Positions 25,540 to 36,217 of a stretch of 64,000 nucleotides of DNA are shown piece by piece. The notes below the pieces were generated by a model that searched no databases, had not been told where the DNA came from, and saw nothing but the letters and a program-made list of their open reading frames with translations. The first letter of the stretch is position 1. Every line of letters starts with the position of its first letter. Source of the stretch: Martelella endophytica (GTDB lineage Bacteria > Pseudomonadota > Alphaproteobacteria > Rhizobiales > Rhizobiaceae); assembly GCF_000960975.1 (NCBI RefSeq), contig NZ_CP010803.1, positions 2,632,405 through 2,696,404 of the forward strand, read 5' to 3'. The translations under genes were made by a program, and so were the position numbers.

Positions 25540-25752
25540 TCCGCCAGAGGCTCCGCCGCCCGAACTTCACGTCCCATAACTTCACATCAAGGGGCGAAGC
25601 AACCCGACACTGCGTCATGAACGTCATGAAGGTCCGAGCGGCGCAAACGAGCCGCTACCGCTCTTGCAGAATAGCGGAAACCCATACCCATCATCCAAAC
25701 CCCATGTCTGGGTTTTCAGACACACAGCCGTTGCGCCGAGACTTGCGTCCCG

Positions 25753-28700
25753 GTGGAAAGGCAAAACTTGAAAATCGAATTCCTCCATAACCGAACAGTG
25801 TCCCCTCTTTGGAATGACCGGTCACCGGTCAGACAGGAACTGTTCAGCACCGAACGGCTGGAACAGCATGCGATCAGCCTTGCAGCGGCGCAACCCGTGT
25901 CCGGCAAGGCTCCGGCGGTGATATCCCTGCACAAAAGACTGGGCGACAATGCCGTCGTTCTTCTGTCTGCCTACCGAGCCGGCATCAATGAACTGAAGAA
26001 CGGCCGGGAAGTGGTGCCGGCGGCGGAATGGCTGCTCGACAATTATCATCTGGTCGAAAAGCATATTCAGGAAATCAGGAACGACCTGCCGCCCGGCTAT
26101 TATCGCCAGTTGCCCAAGCTTTCGGATGGGCCCTTTGCCGGTTATCCGCGTGTCTTCGAATTGGCCTGGGCCTTCGTTGCCCATACCGACAGCCTTTTTG
26201 ATCGCGACAAGCTCGAGCGGTTTCTGATGGCCTATCAGCAGGTCCAGCCGCTGACGATCGGCGAGTTGTGGGCCGTTGCGATCACGCTCAGGATCGTTCT
26301 CATCGAAAACCTGCGGCGGCTGGCCGATCAGATTACGGTGGCGCGCGCCGCCCGGCTCGACGCTACGAATCTGGCCATCAAAATTCTTTCAGCCGACGAC
26401 GGCGAGACGGCTCTTCAGGACGATATCGTCTCACGTTCCAAAGAACCGCTGTCGGAACTCTTTGCCGGACATCTGGCGCGGCAACTTAGAAACCGGGATC
26501 CCGAGACCACGCCCGCGCTCGGATGGCTGGAGAAACGGCTTGCGCTGCAGGGATGCACCATCGAAGATGTCGTGCAGCATTCCCAGCAAAGACAAGGCGC
26601 CTCGAATGTCACTGTGCGCAACATCGTCACCAGCCTCAGGCTGATTTCCGATATCGACTGGGCGGACGTGTTCGAAAGCGTAAGTCCCGTTGACGTGCGG
26701 ATGCGCGCTGCGAGCGCTTTTGCGGACATGGACTTCCCGACGCGCGACCTCTATCGCAAGGCGATCGAACAGCTTGCGCGCGGCTCGTCATGGACGGAGC
26801 TGGAGGTCGCCGATCAGGCGCTTGAGGCAGCGCGAAAACCGGCATTCGACGAGGATGACCCGACCAATGCCGCGCGGGTCGCCGATCCGGGCTATCACCT
26901 CATCGCCGAGGGTCGGCCAGCCCTGGAGCGGGTGATCGGGTTTCAGCCGCCTGTGCGCCTCCGGCTCGGACGCCTCAATATCCGATTAGGCATTGGTGGT
27001 TATATCGCGTCGATCCTGCTTGTTACGACACTGCTGATGGCCCTGTCGCTGTTGCTGTTGTTGCAAACTGGCCTGACGGCCGTCTGGCTTGCGCTGTTTG
27101 CGATTCTGGCACTGCTGCCGACAAGCGAAGTCGCGACAGCCATCGTCAACCGGACAATGAGCTGGTGTTTCGGCGCCGTCATTCTGCCCGGCCTCTCTCT
27201 CAGGCACGGTGTCCCGCCGTCGTTGCGCACGCTCGTCGCCGTTCCCACGCTTCTGACGAATGAAGCGGATATTCTGGAGCAGGTCGAGCGCCTTGAGGTC
27301 CATCACCTTTCCGGCGCGGGTGGCGACATCGTCTTCGCGCTTGTCACGGATGGAACCGATGCCGATCAGGAAGAGATTGAAGCGGACGGCCCTTTACTGG
27401 CCGTTGCCGCTGCCGCGATCGCGCGGCTGAACGAACGCCACGGGATCGTGAATGGCGGCAATCGCTTCCTGCTTTTGCACCGCCGCCGTCTGTTCAACCC
27501 TCTCGAAAACCGCTGGATGGGGTGGGAGCGCAAGCGCGGCAAGCTGCACGAGCTCAATCGCTTGCTGCGCGGCGCCGATGACACCAGCTTTGCTCCGATT
27601 GCAGGCGTTCCGCCCGAGGTTCCGGCGGACGTGCGTTATGTGATCACGCTCGATGCAGATACGCGCTTGCCGCGCGATGCGGCACACCGCCTGATCGGCA
27701 AGATGGCACATCCGCTTAACCGTCCGCGTTTCAGTTCGGCGGACCAACGGATTGTCGATGGTTATGCCATTCTCCAGCCGCGTGTGACGCCCTCGCTACC
27801 GGTGGGCCATGAGGGCTCCCTCTATCAGCAAGTCTTTTCCGCGCCAGGCGGCATCGACCCCTATGCCGCCGCCGCCTCGAATGTCTACCAGGATCTTTTC
27901 GGCATTGGCGGTTATACCGGCAAGGGCATCTACGACATCGACTCTTTTGAACAGGCACTTGGCGAGCGTGTGCCGGAGAACACGATGCTCAGCCACGATC
28001 TTTTCGAGGGTTCATTTGCCCGGGCGGCCCTGGCCTCCGACGTCGAACTCATCGAGGAATTTCCGGCCCGCTACGACGTCGACGCCAAGCGACAGCATCG
28101 CTGGACGCGGGGCGACTGGCAGCTTCTGCCCTGGCTGACCGGACAATACAGGGACGATGGCGTCCTGCCTGCAGTCAATCGTGGCATGATGGTCGACAAT
28201 CTGAGGCGCTCCCTCATCGCTCCGTTCACGCTTCTGGCCCTTGGCCTTGCCTGGACGATGCCGTTTTCCGCCGCACTGGTGGCGATCGCGCTGGTCTTCG
28301 CCACTCTGGCAATCACAGCCTTTCTTCCGGTTTTATTCACCGCCATGCCGCACAGCACCGGCATTCATCTGCGCAGTCACCTGAGCACGCTGGGCGCGGA
28401 TCTTCGCCTTGCTGCCTTGCGAACCGGTCTCGACCTTGCCTTTCTTCCCGACAGGGCATGGCGGATGACGGACGCGATCGTAACGACGATGAACCGGCTC
28501 TATCGCACTCGACGCCATTTCCTGGAATGGACAACAGCCGCCCAGTCGCAGGGCAGCCCGCGCCTCGACCTAACCGGTTTCTACCGCCGCATGGCGCCCG
28601 GCACGCTGATCGCCCTTGCCATCGCCGGGACTGCCTGCCTGCTGTCGCCGTCATCATGGCCGCTCATTCTTCCCTTTGCCCTTTTGTGGCTGGCGGGGCC

Positions 28701-31700
28701 CGCCATTGCCCTTTGGACGAGCCGCCCGCCTGCAGAAAAGGTGGGGGGCGCGACATCCGATGCTGACGCAATCGCACTGCGTCTGATCGCCCGCCGGACA
28801 TGGCGCTTCTTTGAGACCTTCGTAACGCCTGAAAGCAACATGTTGCCGCCGGACAATTTTCAGGAGGATCCGAAGCCCGTCATCGCCCGGCGCACCTCGC
28901 CCACCAATATCGGGCTTTATCTTCTCTCTACCGTCGCGGCCCGCGATTTCGGCTGGAACGGCAAGGTCGAGACCGCCGACAGGCTTGAGGCCACGCTGAA
29001 AACGATGCAGGCATTGGCCAAGCACAACGGCCATCTCTTCAACTGGTATGCGACCGATGACATGCGCGTGCTCGATCCCGCTTACGTCTCCTCGGTCGAC
29101 AGTGGCAACCTCGCGGGCCATCTGCTTGCTCTTGCCAATGCCTGTGAATCCTGGGTCGCAGCGCCTTCGGCTTCAAATATACGGACAGGGCTGACCGACA
29201 GTCTGACGCTGGCCCGGCAGGCGCTCGACGCGACCTCCGGAAAGGGCAGACACGCTGATGAACGGCTGACCGGCCTGCTCGACGATATCGAACTCAGGCT
29301 GAACGGATCAGAGTCCTTTGAAACGTTAGGCCCCATTCTGGCCCGCCTTGGCGACAAGGCCGTCGCCGTGGCACGGGAGACCATTCCCAAAACCAGCGAG
29401 GATGCTTCCGACGATCTCATTTTCTGGCTTGGCAGCCTGAACAGACGGCTGGTCGAGGATCGGCGCGATTGCCTGGCTGACAGGAGTCTGGATATCCGAC
29501 TATCGGCGATTGCGACCGAAGCGCGGGCGATGGCAATGGCGATGGATTTCGCCTTCCTGCTTGATCCCGAACGCAAGCTCCTTTCGATCGGCTATTCTCT
29601 GCCGGACGAAAGTCTTGACGAGAACTGTTATGACCTTCTGGCTTCCGAAGCCCGACTGGCGAGCCTGTTCGCAATCGCCAAGGGCGACGTTGAAACCCGG
29701 CACTGGTTTCTGCTGGGACGCTCCGCAACGCCGGTCGGACGGACCTCGGCACTGATCTCATGGTCAGGCTCGATGTTCGAATATCTGATGCCCTCTCTGG
29801 TCATGCGCGCATCGGAAACCAGCCTGCTTGCCCAGACCAACCGGCTTGTGGTCCGGCGCCAGCAAGCATATGCCGTCAAGCTTGGCACGCCATGGGGCAT
29901 TTCCGAATCCGCCTACAATGCCCGTGATACGGAACTGACCTACCAGTATTCCAATTTCGGCGTTCCCGGCCTCGGGCTGAAGCGCGGCCTTTCCGAAAAT
30001 GCCGTCATAGCGCCCTATGCAACCGGTCTTGCCACCATGGTCGATCCAAAGGCCGCGTGCGCGAACTTTGCCCGGCTGGCCGCCCTAGGCGCGCTCGGTC
30101 GCTATGGCTTTTACGAAGCGCTGGATTTCACGCCTGCGAGGCTGCCGGAGAATGACAAGGTCGCAATCGTGCGCACAAGCATGGCCCACCATCAGGGCAT
30201 GACGATTGTGGCCATCGCCAACACGCTTGATGACGGGATCATGCGCGCCTATTTCCATCGCGAACCGATCATTCAGGCTTGTGAACTGCTGTTGCAGGAA
30301 CGCATACCCCGCACGGTGATCAACGGGCGTCAAAAGATCGAAGACGCTCCCGTCTCGCCCGTCAAATCTTCACTAGGTCCCGATACATCACGGCGACTTT
30401 CCGGGGTCGTGACCGGCCCTCCGGCAACCCATCTGCTTTCAAACGGCCGCTATGCGGTGATGCTGACGGATAAAGGCTCCGGCTACAGCCGCTGGCATGA
30501 CCTTGCCATCACGCGCTGGCATGAGGACGTCACCTGCGATGATGACGGCTCGCCGATCTTTTTGCGCGATGTCGATGATGGCGCAGTCTGGTCCGCAGGC
30601 GCCCGGCCTCTCGGCGGGGAAGACGAAAGCGGCCATGTCGTTTTCGACGAAGACAAGGCCCGTTTCGTCTCCGTTCACGATACGCTGACCACGACAATGG
30701 AGGTGCTGGTTTCGGGCGAGGACGACTGTGAGGTCCGGCGCGTCTCCATCTCCAACACCGGCAGGCGCGCACGCGAAATCGAAATCACATCCTGTGCCGA
30801 ACTGGTTCTCGCGCCGGCTTCGGCCGATACCGCCCACCCGGCGTTTTCGAAGATGTTCGTCCAAACGGAATATGCCGCTGAATATGGCGCGCTGATCGCA
30901 ACCCGCCGCCCGCGCACGCCGGATGAACCCCGCATATGGGCCGCCCATTTTGCCGTGGTCGAAGGCCAACCCGCCGCCGACCCGCAATACGAGACCGACC
31001 GGGCCCGTTTCATCGGTCGCGGCAATACGGTCGCCACCGCGACATCCATGGCGGGCGACACGCCGCTTTCGAATACGGTCGGCACAGTGCTCGATCCGGT
31101 TTTCGCGATCCGGCAGCGCTTGAAGGTCGCTGCCGGAAAGTCCGCCCGCATCGCCTACTGGACCGTCGTCGCGTCTTCGCGTGCCGAACTCATCGACCTG
31201 ATCGACAGGCATCTTGATCGCAGCGCCTTCGAACGCGCCCGGACGCTCGCCTGGACCCAGGCCCAGGTTCAGCTTCGCCATCTCGATGTCAAATCGGGTG
31301 AAGTCGCGGATTTTCAGCGATTGGCCGCCCCGATCATCTACGCGGATCTGCGCTATCGGGCATCGGCAACCGAAATTGCGCGCGGCGCCGGATCCCAGTC
31401 CGATCTCTGGCATCTCGGTATTTCCGGTGATTTGCCGATCGTGCTACTCAGCATAGACGACGCGCAGGACATGGCGCAGGTCCATCAATTGCTGCGGGCG
31501 CACGAATACTGGCGGATGAAGAGCCTTGCGGTCGATCTCGTCATCGTCAACGCCCGTGCCTCGTCCTACACACAGGACCTGCAGATCGCCATCGAGACCG
31601 CGCATCGCAGCAGCCAGTCGCGGCCACGCCCCGGTATCGAACTGGCACAGGGCTCGGTCTTCGTTCTCCGGGCGGACCTGATGAGCGCAGAGGCGCTCGC

Positions 31701-34257
31701 GCAGCTTCATTCGGTCGCCCGTGTCAGGCTGAATGCCCGGTGCGGCCCGATTGCACAGCAATATCCACAATTGCCGTCTCCGCCTGCCATGCCAGTAAAA
31801 CCGGCATGGCCGAAGCGCGCCTCAAGGAAAGACATTGCGCCCTATCAGCGCCCGGCACTCGAGTTCTTCAACGGATTTGGCGGCTTTGACAAGGATGGCA
31901 GGGAGTATGTGACCATTCTCGAAGCGGATGCGGTCACCCCTGCGCCCTGGATCAATGTGATCGCCAATTCCCGTTTCGGTTTTCAGGTTTCTGCGGAAGG
32001 CAACGGCTACACGTGGGCTGAAAACAGCCGCGAAAACCAGCTGACAGCTTGGTCGAATGACCCGGTCACCGATCCGGCCGGCGAAGCGTTTTATATCCGC
32101 GATGAAGAAACGGGCGAACTTTTCTGCCCGACGGCGCAGCCTATCCGGCGCGAAGGGGCCTATATCGCCCGCCACGGCTTCGGCTATAGCCGGTTCGAAC
32201 ATGAGCAAGACGGAATTTCGGCTGATCTTCTCCAATACGTACCGCTCGCCGACCCGATCAAGATTTCACGCCTGACGCTCCGCAACACGTCCGGTCGGCC
32301 GCGGCGTCTGACGGTCACAAGTTACGCCGAACTCGTTCTTGGCGGCTCGCGCGGTGCTACGGCGCCGTTCGTCATCACAGACATCGATGTAAAGACCGGA
32401 GCCCTGTTTGCGCGAAATCCGTGGAGCGCCGGCTTTCCCGGTCGCGTCGCTTTTGCCGACCTTGGCGGCGAACAGACGGCCTGGACGGCGGACAGGAGCG
32501 AATTCCTCGGCCGTCACGGCAATGCCTCCGGGCCGCGCGCCCTTGGTCGTGACCAGCCGCTTTCAGGCGCCACAGGCGCTGGCCTTGATCCCTGTGCCGC
32601 CCTGCAGCGGACGATCGTGATCAGCCCCGGCGAAACGATGGAGATCACTTCGTTTCTGGGTGAATGCACCTCTGTGGACGAGGCGCGCAGCTTGATTGCG
32701 TGCTACCGCGAGGCCGATCTCGACGCGGTCCTGCAGGCGGTCACCGATCACTGGAGCGATCTTTTGCAGACCGTTCAGGTGAAAACGCCGGACCGGGCGA
32801 TGGATATCATGTTGAACGGCTGGCTGCTCTACCAGACGGTTGCCTGCCGCGTCACCGCCCGCTCCGCCTTCTACCAGGCAAGCGGCGCCTATGGTTTCCG
32901 CGACCAACTTCAGGATGGCATGGCGCTGACCTTTGCCCGACCGGAGGAGACCCGGCATCACCTCCTGCGCGCCGCCTCCCGGCAGTTTATCGAGGGCGAC
33001 GTCCAGCATTGGTGGCTGCCCCAGTCCGGCCAGGGCGTCAGAACCCGCATCTCCGACGACCGGGTCTGGCTCGCCTACGCGGCCGCGACCTATGTGAAAA
33101 CCACCGGCGATGACGCCGTGCTCGATGTACCCGTGCCCTTCCTCGAAGGCCCGCTGCTCGAACCCGGACAGCACGATGCGTTTTTCCATCCGACTGTCGC
33201 AGTCGAAGAGGCTGCGCTTTTCGAACACATGGCGCGCGGTCTTGACCAGTCCATTGAACTGACCGGAGGGCATGGCCTGCCGCTGATGGGCACCGGCGAC
33301 TGGAATGACGGCATGAACCGGGTCGGCGAAGGCGGCAGGGGCGAGAGCGTTTGGCTCGGCTGGCTGCTGCTGGCGGCAATCGATCTTTGCGCCCCTCTTG
33401 CCGACCGGCGCGATCCGCAGCGCGCCGGCCGCTGGCGCGCCCATGCCGAAACGCTGCGCGCAGCCATCGAAACCCATGCCTGGGACGGCGAATGGTATGG
33501 CCGGGCAACCTTCGACGACGGCACATGGCTTGGCACAAGCGACAATCCGAAGTGCCGTATTGACTCGATTGCACAGTCCTGGGCCGTCCTGTCGGGCGCC
33601 GGGGATCCGGCCCGCGCCGCGACCGCGCTTTCTTCGCTCGAACGGCACCTCATCCGGCCCGATGAAGGCCTGGCACTGCTGTTCACCCCGCCCTTCGACG
33701 ACGGCGCGCGCGATCCGGGCTATATCAAGGGCTACCCGCCGGGCCTGCGCGAAAATGGCGGACAATACAGCCATGCGGCCATGTGGGCGATCATGGCGTT
33801 TGCCAAGTCGGGAAACGGCGACAAGGCGCAGGCGCTCTTTTCGCTGCTGAACCCCGTCAATCATGCCCTCACCGCCGCCGACGCGGAGCGCTACAAGGTC
33901 GAGCCCTATGTCGTCGCCGCCGATGTCTATTCCGTCGCGCCGCATGTCGGGCGTGGCGGCTGGACATGGTATACCGGCTCCGGTGGCTGGATGTACCGCT
34001 CGGGCATCGAAGGCATTCTCGGCATTCGCCGCGAAGGCGCCTTCCTGCTGGTCACCCCTTCCCTCCCGGCGGAATGGCCGGGCTTCGAAGCTGTTGTGAC
34101 GGTTGGCAAGACCCGCTTCGATATCCGCGTTGATAATGGCCGCCGACCGGGCGCGGACGCATGGTCGGCCATGCTGGATGGCGATGCGTTGACGCTGTTC
34201 GAAAACATCGCACGGGTGCCGATCGACGGCGGCAAGCATACATTGCTTTTGAACTGA
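25753..34257 (+). CDS. ndvB: Cyclic beta-1,2-glucan synthase
   Basis: A 2834-residue polytopic protein matching NdvB/ChvB in length and order. It makes cyclic beta-1,2-glucan from UDP-glucose at the inner membrane; the glucan acts in periplasmic osmoadaptation and plant or host interaction. The N-terminal part (about 1-410) is followed by membrane helices (about 417-475), the GT84 glycosyltransferase domain with LDADTRLP near residue 632 and QHRWTRGDW near 781, and further membrane helices (805-860 and 945-980). The C-terminal half is carbohydrate-binding and GH94 phosphorylase-like domains with GTGDWNDGMN near residue 2513, needed for chain-length control. The GTG at 25753 is the longest start; TTG at 25768 with GGAAAGG upstream is an alternative. 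No frameshift seen. Confidence 0.95.
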   Translation: MERQNLKIEFLHNRTVSPLWNDRSPVRQELFSTERLEQHAISLAAAQPVSGKAPAVISLHKRLGDNAVVLLSAYRAGINELKNGREVVPAAEWLLDNYHLVEKHIQEIRNDLPPGYYRQLPKLSDGPFAGYPRVFELAWAFVAHTDSLFDRDKLERFLMAYQQVQPLTIGELWAVAITLRIVLIENLRRLADQITVARAARLDATNLAIKILSADDGETALQDDIVSRSKEPLSELFAGHLARQLRNRDPETTPALGWLEKRLALQGCTIEDVVQHSQQRQGASNVTVRNIVTSLRLISDIDWADVFESVSPVDVRMRAASAFADMDFPTRDLYRKAIEQLARGSSWTELEVADQALEAARKPAFDEDDPTNAARVADPGYHLIAEGRPALERVIGFQPPVRLRLGRLNIRLGIGGYIASILLVTTLLMALSLLLLLQTGLTAVWLALFAILALLPTSEVATAIVNRTMSWCFGAVILPGLSLRHGVPPSLRTLVAVPTLLTNEADILEQVERLEVHHLSGAGGDIVFALVTDGTDADQEEIEADGPLLAVAAAAIARLNERHGIVNGGNRFLLLHRRRLFNPLENRWMGWERKRGKLHELNRLLRGADDTSFAPIAGVPPEVPADVRYVITLDADTRLPRDAAHRLIGKMAHPLNRPRFSSADQRIVDGYAILQPRVTPSLPVGHEGSLYQQVFSAPGGIDPYAAAASNVYQDLFGIGGYTGKGIYDIDSFEQALGERVPENTMLSHDLFEGSFARAALASDVELIEEFPARYDVDAKRQHRWTRGDWQLLPWLTGQYRDDGVLPAVNRGMMVDNLRRSLIAPFTLLALGLAWTMPFSAALVAIALVFATLAITAFLPVLFTAMPHSTGIHLRSHLSTLGADLRLAALRTGLDLAFLPDRAWRMTDAIVTTMNRLYRTRRHFLEWTTAAQSQGSPRLDLTGFYRRMAPGTLIALAIAGTACLLSPSSWPLILPFALLWLAGPAIALWTSRPPAEKVGGATSDADAIALRLIARRTWRFFETFVTPESNMLPPDNFQEDPKPVIARRTSPTNIGLYLLSTVAARDFGWNGKVETADRLEATLKTMQALAKHNGHLFNWYATDDMRVLDPAYVSSVDSGNLAGHLLALANACESWVAAPSASNIRTGLTDSLTLARQALDATSGKGRHADERLTGLLDDIELRLNGSESFETLGPILARLGDKAVAVARETIPKTSEDASDDLIFWLGSLNRRLVEDRRDCLADRSLDIRLSAIATEARAMAMAMDFAFLLDPERKLLSIGYSLPDESLDENCYDLLASEARLASLFAIAKGDVETRHWFLLGRSATPVGRTSALISWSGSMFEYLMPSLVMRASETSLLAQTNRLVVRRQQAYAVKLGTPWGISESAYNARDTELTYQYSNFGVPGLGLKRGLSENAVIAPYATGLATMVDPKAACANFARLAALGALGRYGFYEALDFTPARLPENDKVAIVRTSMAHHQGMTIVAIANTLDDGIMRAYFHREPIIQACELLLQERIPRTVINGRQKIEDAPVSPVKSSLGPDTSRRLSGVVTGPPATHLLSNGRYAVMLTDKGSGYSRWHDLAITRWHEDVTCDDDGSPIFLRDVDDGAVWSAGARPLGGEDESGHVVFDEDKARFVSVHDTLTTTMEVLVSGEDDCEVRRVSISNTGRRAREIEITSCAELVLAPASADTAHPAFSKMFVQTEYAAEYGALIATRRPRTPDEPRIWAAHFAVVEGQPAADPQYETDRARFIGRGNTVATATSMAGDTPLSNTVGTVLDPVFAIRQRLKVAAGKSARIAYWTVVASSRAELIDLIDRHLDRSAFERARTLAWTQAQVQLRHLDVKSGEVADFQRLAAPIIYADLRYRASATEIARGAGSQSDLWHLGISGDLPIVLLSIDDAQDMAQVHQLLRAHEYWRMKSLAVDLVIVNARASSYTQDLQIAIETAHRSSQSRPRPGIELAQGSVFVLRADLMSAEALAQLHSVARVRLNARCGPIAQQYPQLPSPPAMPVKPAWPKRASRKDIAPYQRPALEFFNGFGGFDKDGREYVTILEADAVTPAPWINVIANSRFGFQVSAEGNGYTWAENSRENQLTAWSNDPVTDPAGEAFYIRDEETGELFCPTAQPIRREGAYIARHGFGYSRFEHEQDGISADLLQYVPLADPIKISRLTLRNTSGRPRRLTVTSYAELVLGGSRGATAPFVITDIDVKTGALFARNPWSAGFPGRVAFADLGGEQTAWTADRSEFLGRHGNASGPRALGRDQPLSGATGAGLDPCAALQRTIVISPGETMEITSFLGECTSVDEARSLIACYREADLDAVLQAVTDHWSDLLQTVQVKTPDRAMDIMLNGWLLYQTVACRVTARSAFYQASGAYGFRDQLQDGMALTFARPEETRHHLLRAASRQFIEGDVQHWWLPQSGQGVRTRISDDRVWLAYAAATYVKTTGDDAVLDVPVPFLEGPLLEPGQHDAFFHPTVAVEEAALFEHMARGLDQSIELTGGHGLPLMGTGDWNDGMNRVGEGGRGESVWLGWLLLAAIDLCAPLADRRDPQRAGRWRAHAETLRAAIETHAWDGEWYGRATFDDGTWLGTSDNPKCRIDSIAQSWAVLSGAGDPARAATALSSLERHLIRPDEGLALLFTPPFDDGARDPGYIKGYPPGLRENGGQYSHAAMWAIMAFAKSGNGDKAQALFSLLNPVNHALTAADAERYKVEPYVVAADVYSVAPHVGRGGWTWYTGSGGWMYRSGIEGILGIRREGAFLLVTPSLPAEWPGFEAVVTVGKTRFDIRVDNGRRPGADAWSAMLDGDALTLFENIARVPIDGGKHTLLLN

Positions 34258-34290
34258 TGCCGTTGGGGGCGTGGATGACGCGCCGCCGGT

Positions 34291-35094
34291 TCAGACTTCC
34301 TCGGTGACGACATCGAACTGCCGGAGAATGGCCGGGCCGAAGGCCGTCGACATCGCCACATCGGTTGCATCGCGGCCTCTCGCCATCAGGATGCGGCCGA
34401 TGCGTGGGCTGTTGTGCCGCGCATCGACCGTGTACCAGCGACCGCCGAGATAGACTTCCATCCAGGCGCTGAAATCCATCGGGTTCGGGTCCATCGGTAC
34501 GCCGATATCGCCGAGATAGCCTGTGCAATAACGCGCCGGGATATTGAGGCACCGGCAGAGCGTGATGGCGAGATGGGCATAGTCGCGACAAACCCCGACG
34601 CCATCTGTGAAGCCGCCAAAGGCAGTCCTGAACGGGTCGGCCTTCATATAATCGAATGCGATCCGCTGATGGGTGAAATCCAGGATCGCCTGCACGCGCG
34701 GCCAGCCAAGCGGCGTATTGGCAAAGTAGCTCCAGGCAAAATCGGCAAGACGGTCGGTGTCGCAGTAGCGGCTGCCGAGCAGATAGACCAGCACGTCATC
34801 CGGCAGATCGTTGATCTGGTGCTGAATGGCGCCATGGGGAACAGGATCGGGTAGGCCGTCGTCATGGATCTCAAACGCGGTGGAAATCGTGGTCCTGCCC
34901 GGGGGCGCGACGATGCGGTTGCAGGCATTGCCGAAAACGTCGGGATAGGCCGATACGTCGATCGGACGATCGAAGGACAGGACCTGCGCCGTCAGGAGAT
35001 CCGCCCAGCGGGACGGGAAGACGTTGAGGGTCAGCAGCATCGGCGTCGGATGTTCACAGTCATAGCCGATATGGAAGCCAGCGCGTATCTTCAT
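34291..35094 (-). CDS. Transglutaminase-like protein (Cys/Asp, His replaced by Ser)
   Basis: A 267-residue transglutaminase-superfamily protein with the core at about 130-245: Cys169 in GVGVCRDYAHLA and Asp224 in YTVDARHN. The catalytic His position in the DFxAW motif is Ser209 (PMDFSAWMEVYL), which I believe is typical for this alphaproteobacterial subgroup. The N-terminal part carries the YDCEHPTPMLLTLNV beta domain. Possible peptide or amide hydrolase, or a non-enzymatic fold; function not known. Convergent with ndvB (gap about 33 bases) and 165 bases downstream of a second transglutaminase gene, so the pair is probably linked. Confidence 0.82.
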   Translation of the reverse strand: MKIRAGFHIGYDCEHPTPMLLTLNVFPSRWADLLTAQVLSFDRPIDVSAYPDVFGNACNRIVAPPGRTTISTAFEIHDDGLPDPVPHGAIQHQINDLPDDVLVYLLGSRYCDTDRLADFAWSYFANTPLGWPRVQAILDFTHQRIAFDYMKADPFRTAFGGFTDGVGVCRDYAHLAITLCRCLNIPARYCTGYLGDIGVPMDPNPMDFSAWMEVYLGGRWYTVDARHNSPRIGRILMARGRDATDVAMSTAFGPAILRQFDVVTEEV

Positions 35095-35259
35095 GTCTTA
35101 CCTGTCCCTTGCTTTGATTGATTGATCGATCACGTCTCCAGAGGTAACGCGGCATAACGCCGTTCCGTCCGTCGAACGGCAGAATAAATCGGCCTTACTC
35201 CGCAATGTCCTCGTCGGAACGTTGGCGCGTCGGCTCTGCAAGCCGCCACGGTGGCGTGG

Positions 35260-36156
35260 TCAGATTGCCGCGCTTATGTCGTCCGGCTGCGTCGTGACGT
35301 TAACCTGCACTTCCATGCCGTCGAAATCGAGCGCCCCGCCATCATAGCAGCCTGACAGGGGAACCGCCTGGCTCGGGTCCCGGGCGATGCCGACGCGAAT
35401 GAGATCGCGATTGCCGACAATGCCGTTGGTCGGATCGAACTCCACCCATCCTGCACCCGGCAGATAGACCTGGCACCAGGCATGCGTCGAGCCGCCGCCC
35501 AGCGTCACGGACCCATCGCGGTCCGGCACATAGATATAGCCGGTAACAAAGCCGGCCGCGAGCCCGAGCGAGCGGGCCGCCTCCATCATCAAAAGCGCGA
35601 AGTCGCGGCAGGTGCCGCTGCGAAGCAGGAGCGTTTCGCAGGGCGTCTGGGTGCCGTACTGGCTGCGCCGGACATAGCTGAAACTTTCCCTGATCCCGTT
35701 GCACAGCGTCATCAGCACATGGCCGGTGCGCGCCGTATTGCCATAGGGCACGAAGCGTTTCGCCCACCGGCCGACTTCATCGCCGGGATCGGGGTAGTGC
35801 CGCGCAATGGTCTTCTCGAGATCGATTGCTTCTTCCGGATCATAGGAAAACGGGAAGCCGGATGCTCTCTGGTCCATCTCCAGATCGAGCGGGATGTGCG
35901 CCGTATGATCAACCTCGATCGTGGTTTCAAACCGCAGTTCCGGGGCGGTTACATCGACATCGACAAGCGCGATGCAGTTGCCGAAGACATCGTGAATCCA
36001 GCGAATGCGTGCCTCTCGCGGAAAAACCTTCAGCGCGCAATTCAGAAGCGTCTGGTCGAAGCTGTCACGGGGGCGGAACATCAGCCGGTGGCGCCCGAAA
36101 CCGACCGGTCGCCGATAACGATAGACGGTGAGATGGCGCACCGAAAAGATCGTCAT
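35260..36156 (-). CDS. Transglutaminase-like protein with full Cys-His-Asp triad
   Basis: A 298-residue protein with the transglutaminase N-terminal beta domain (residues about 5-90; HLTVYRYRRPVGFGRHRLMFRPRD) and the papain-like core. Cys183 (SGTCRDFA), His225 (STHAWCQVYLPG) and Asp241 (EFDPTNG) form the triad. No signal peptide, so cytoplasmic. Such genes often lie beside ATP-grasp or alpha-E genes, but here they lie beside ndvB and a diverged second copy. Activity may be proteolytic or amidase-like; substrate unknown. Confidence 0.87.
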   Translation of the reverse strand: MTIFSVRHLTVYRYRRPVGFGRHRLMFRPRDSFDQTLLNCALKVFPREARIRWIHDVFGNCIALVDVDVTAPELRFETTIEVDHTAHIPLDLEMDQRASGFPFSYDPEEAIDLEKTIARHYPDPGDEVGRWAKRFVPYGNTARTGHVLMTLCNGIRESFSYVRRSQYGTQTPCETLLLRSGTCRDFALLMMEAARSLGLAAGFVTGYIYVPDRDGSVTLGGGSTHAWCQVYLPGAGWVEFDPTNGIVGNRDLIRVGIARDPSQAVPLSGCYDGGALDFDGMEVQVNVTTQPDDISAAI

Positions 36157-36217
36157 TCAACACCTGCACAGTCACGCGGACAGTGCCGGGATAGCCCCTT
36201 GAGATCGAATGCTTCCA

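Noticed and set aside
32563..34239. 558-codon open frame antisense to ndvB
   Set aside because: Shadow of the GC-rich ndvB gene; no family motif, no ribosome-binding site, and composition follows the codon bias of the sense gene.
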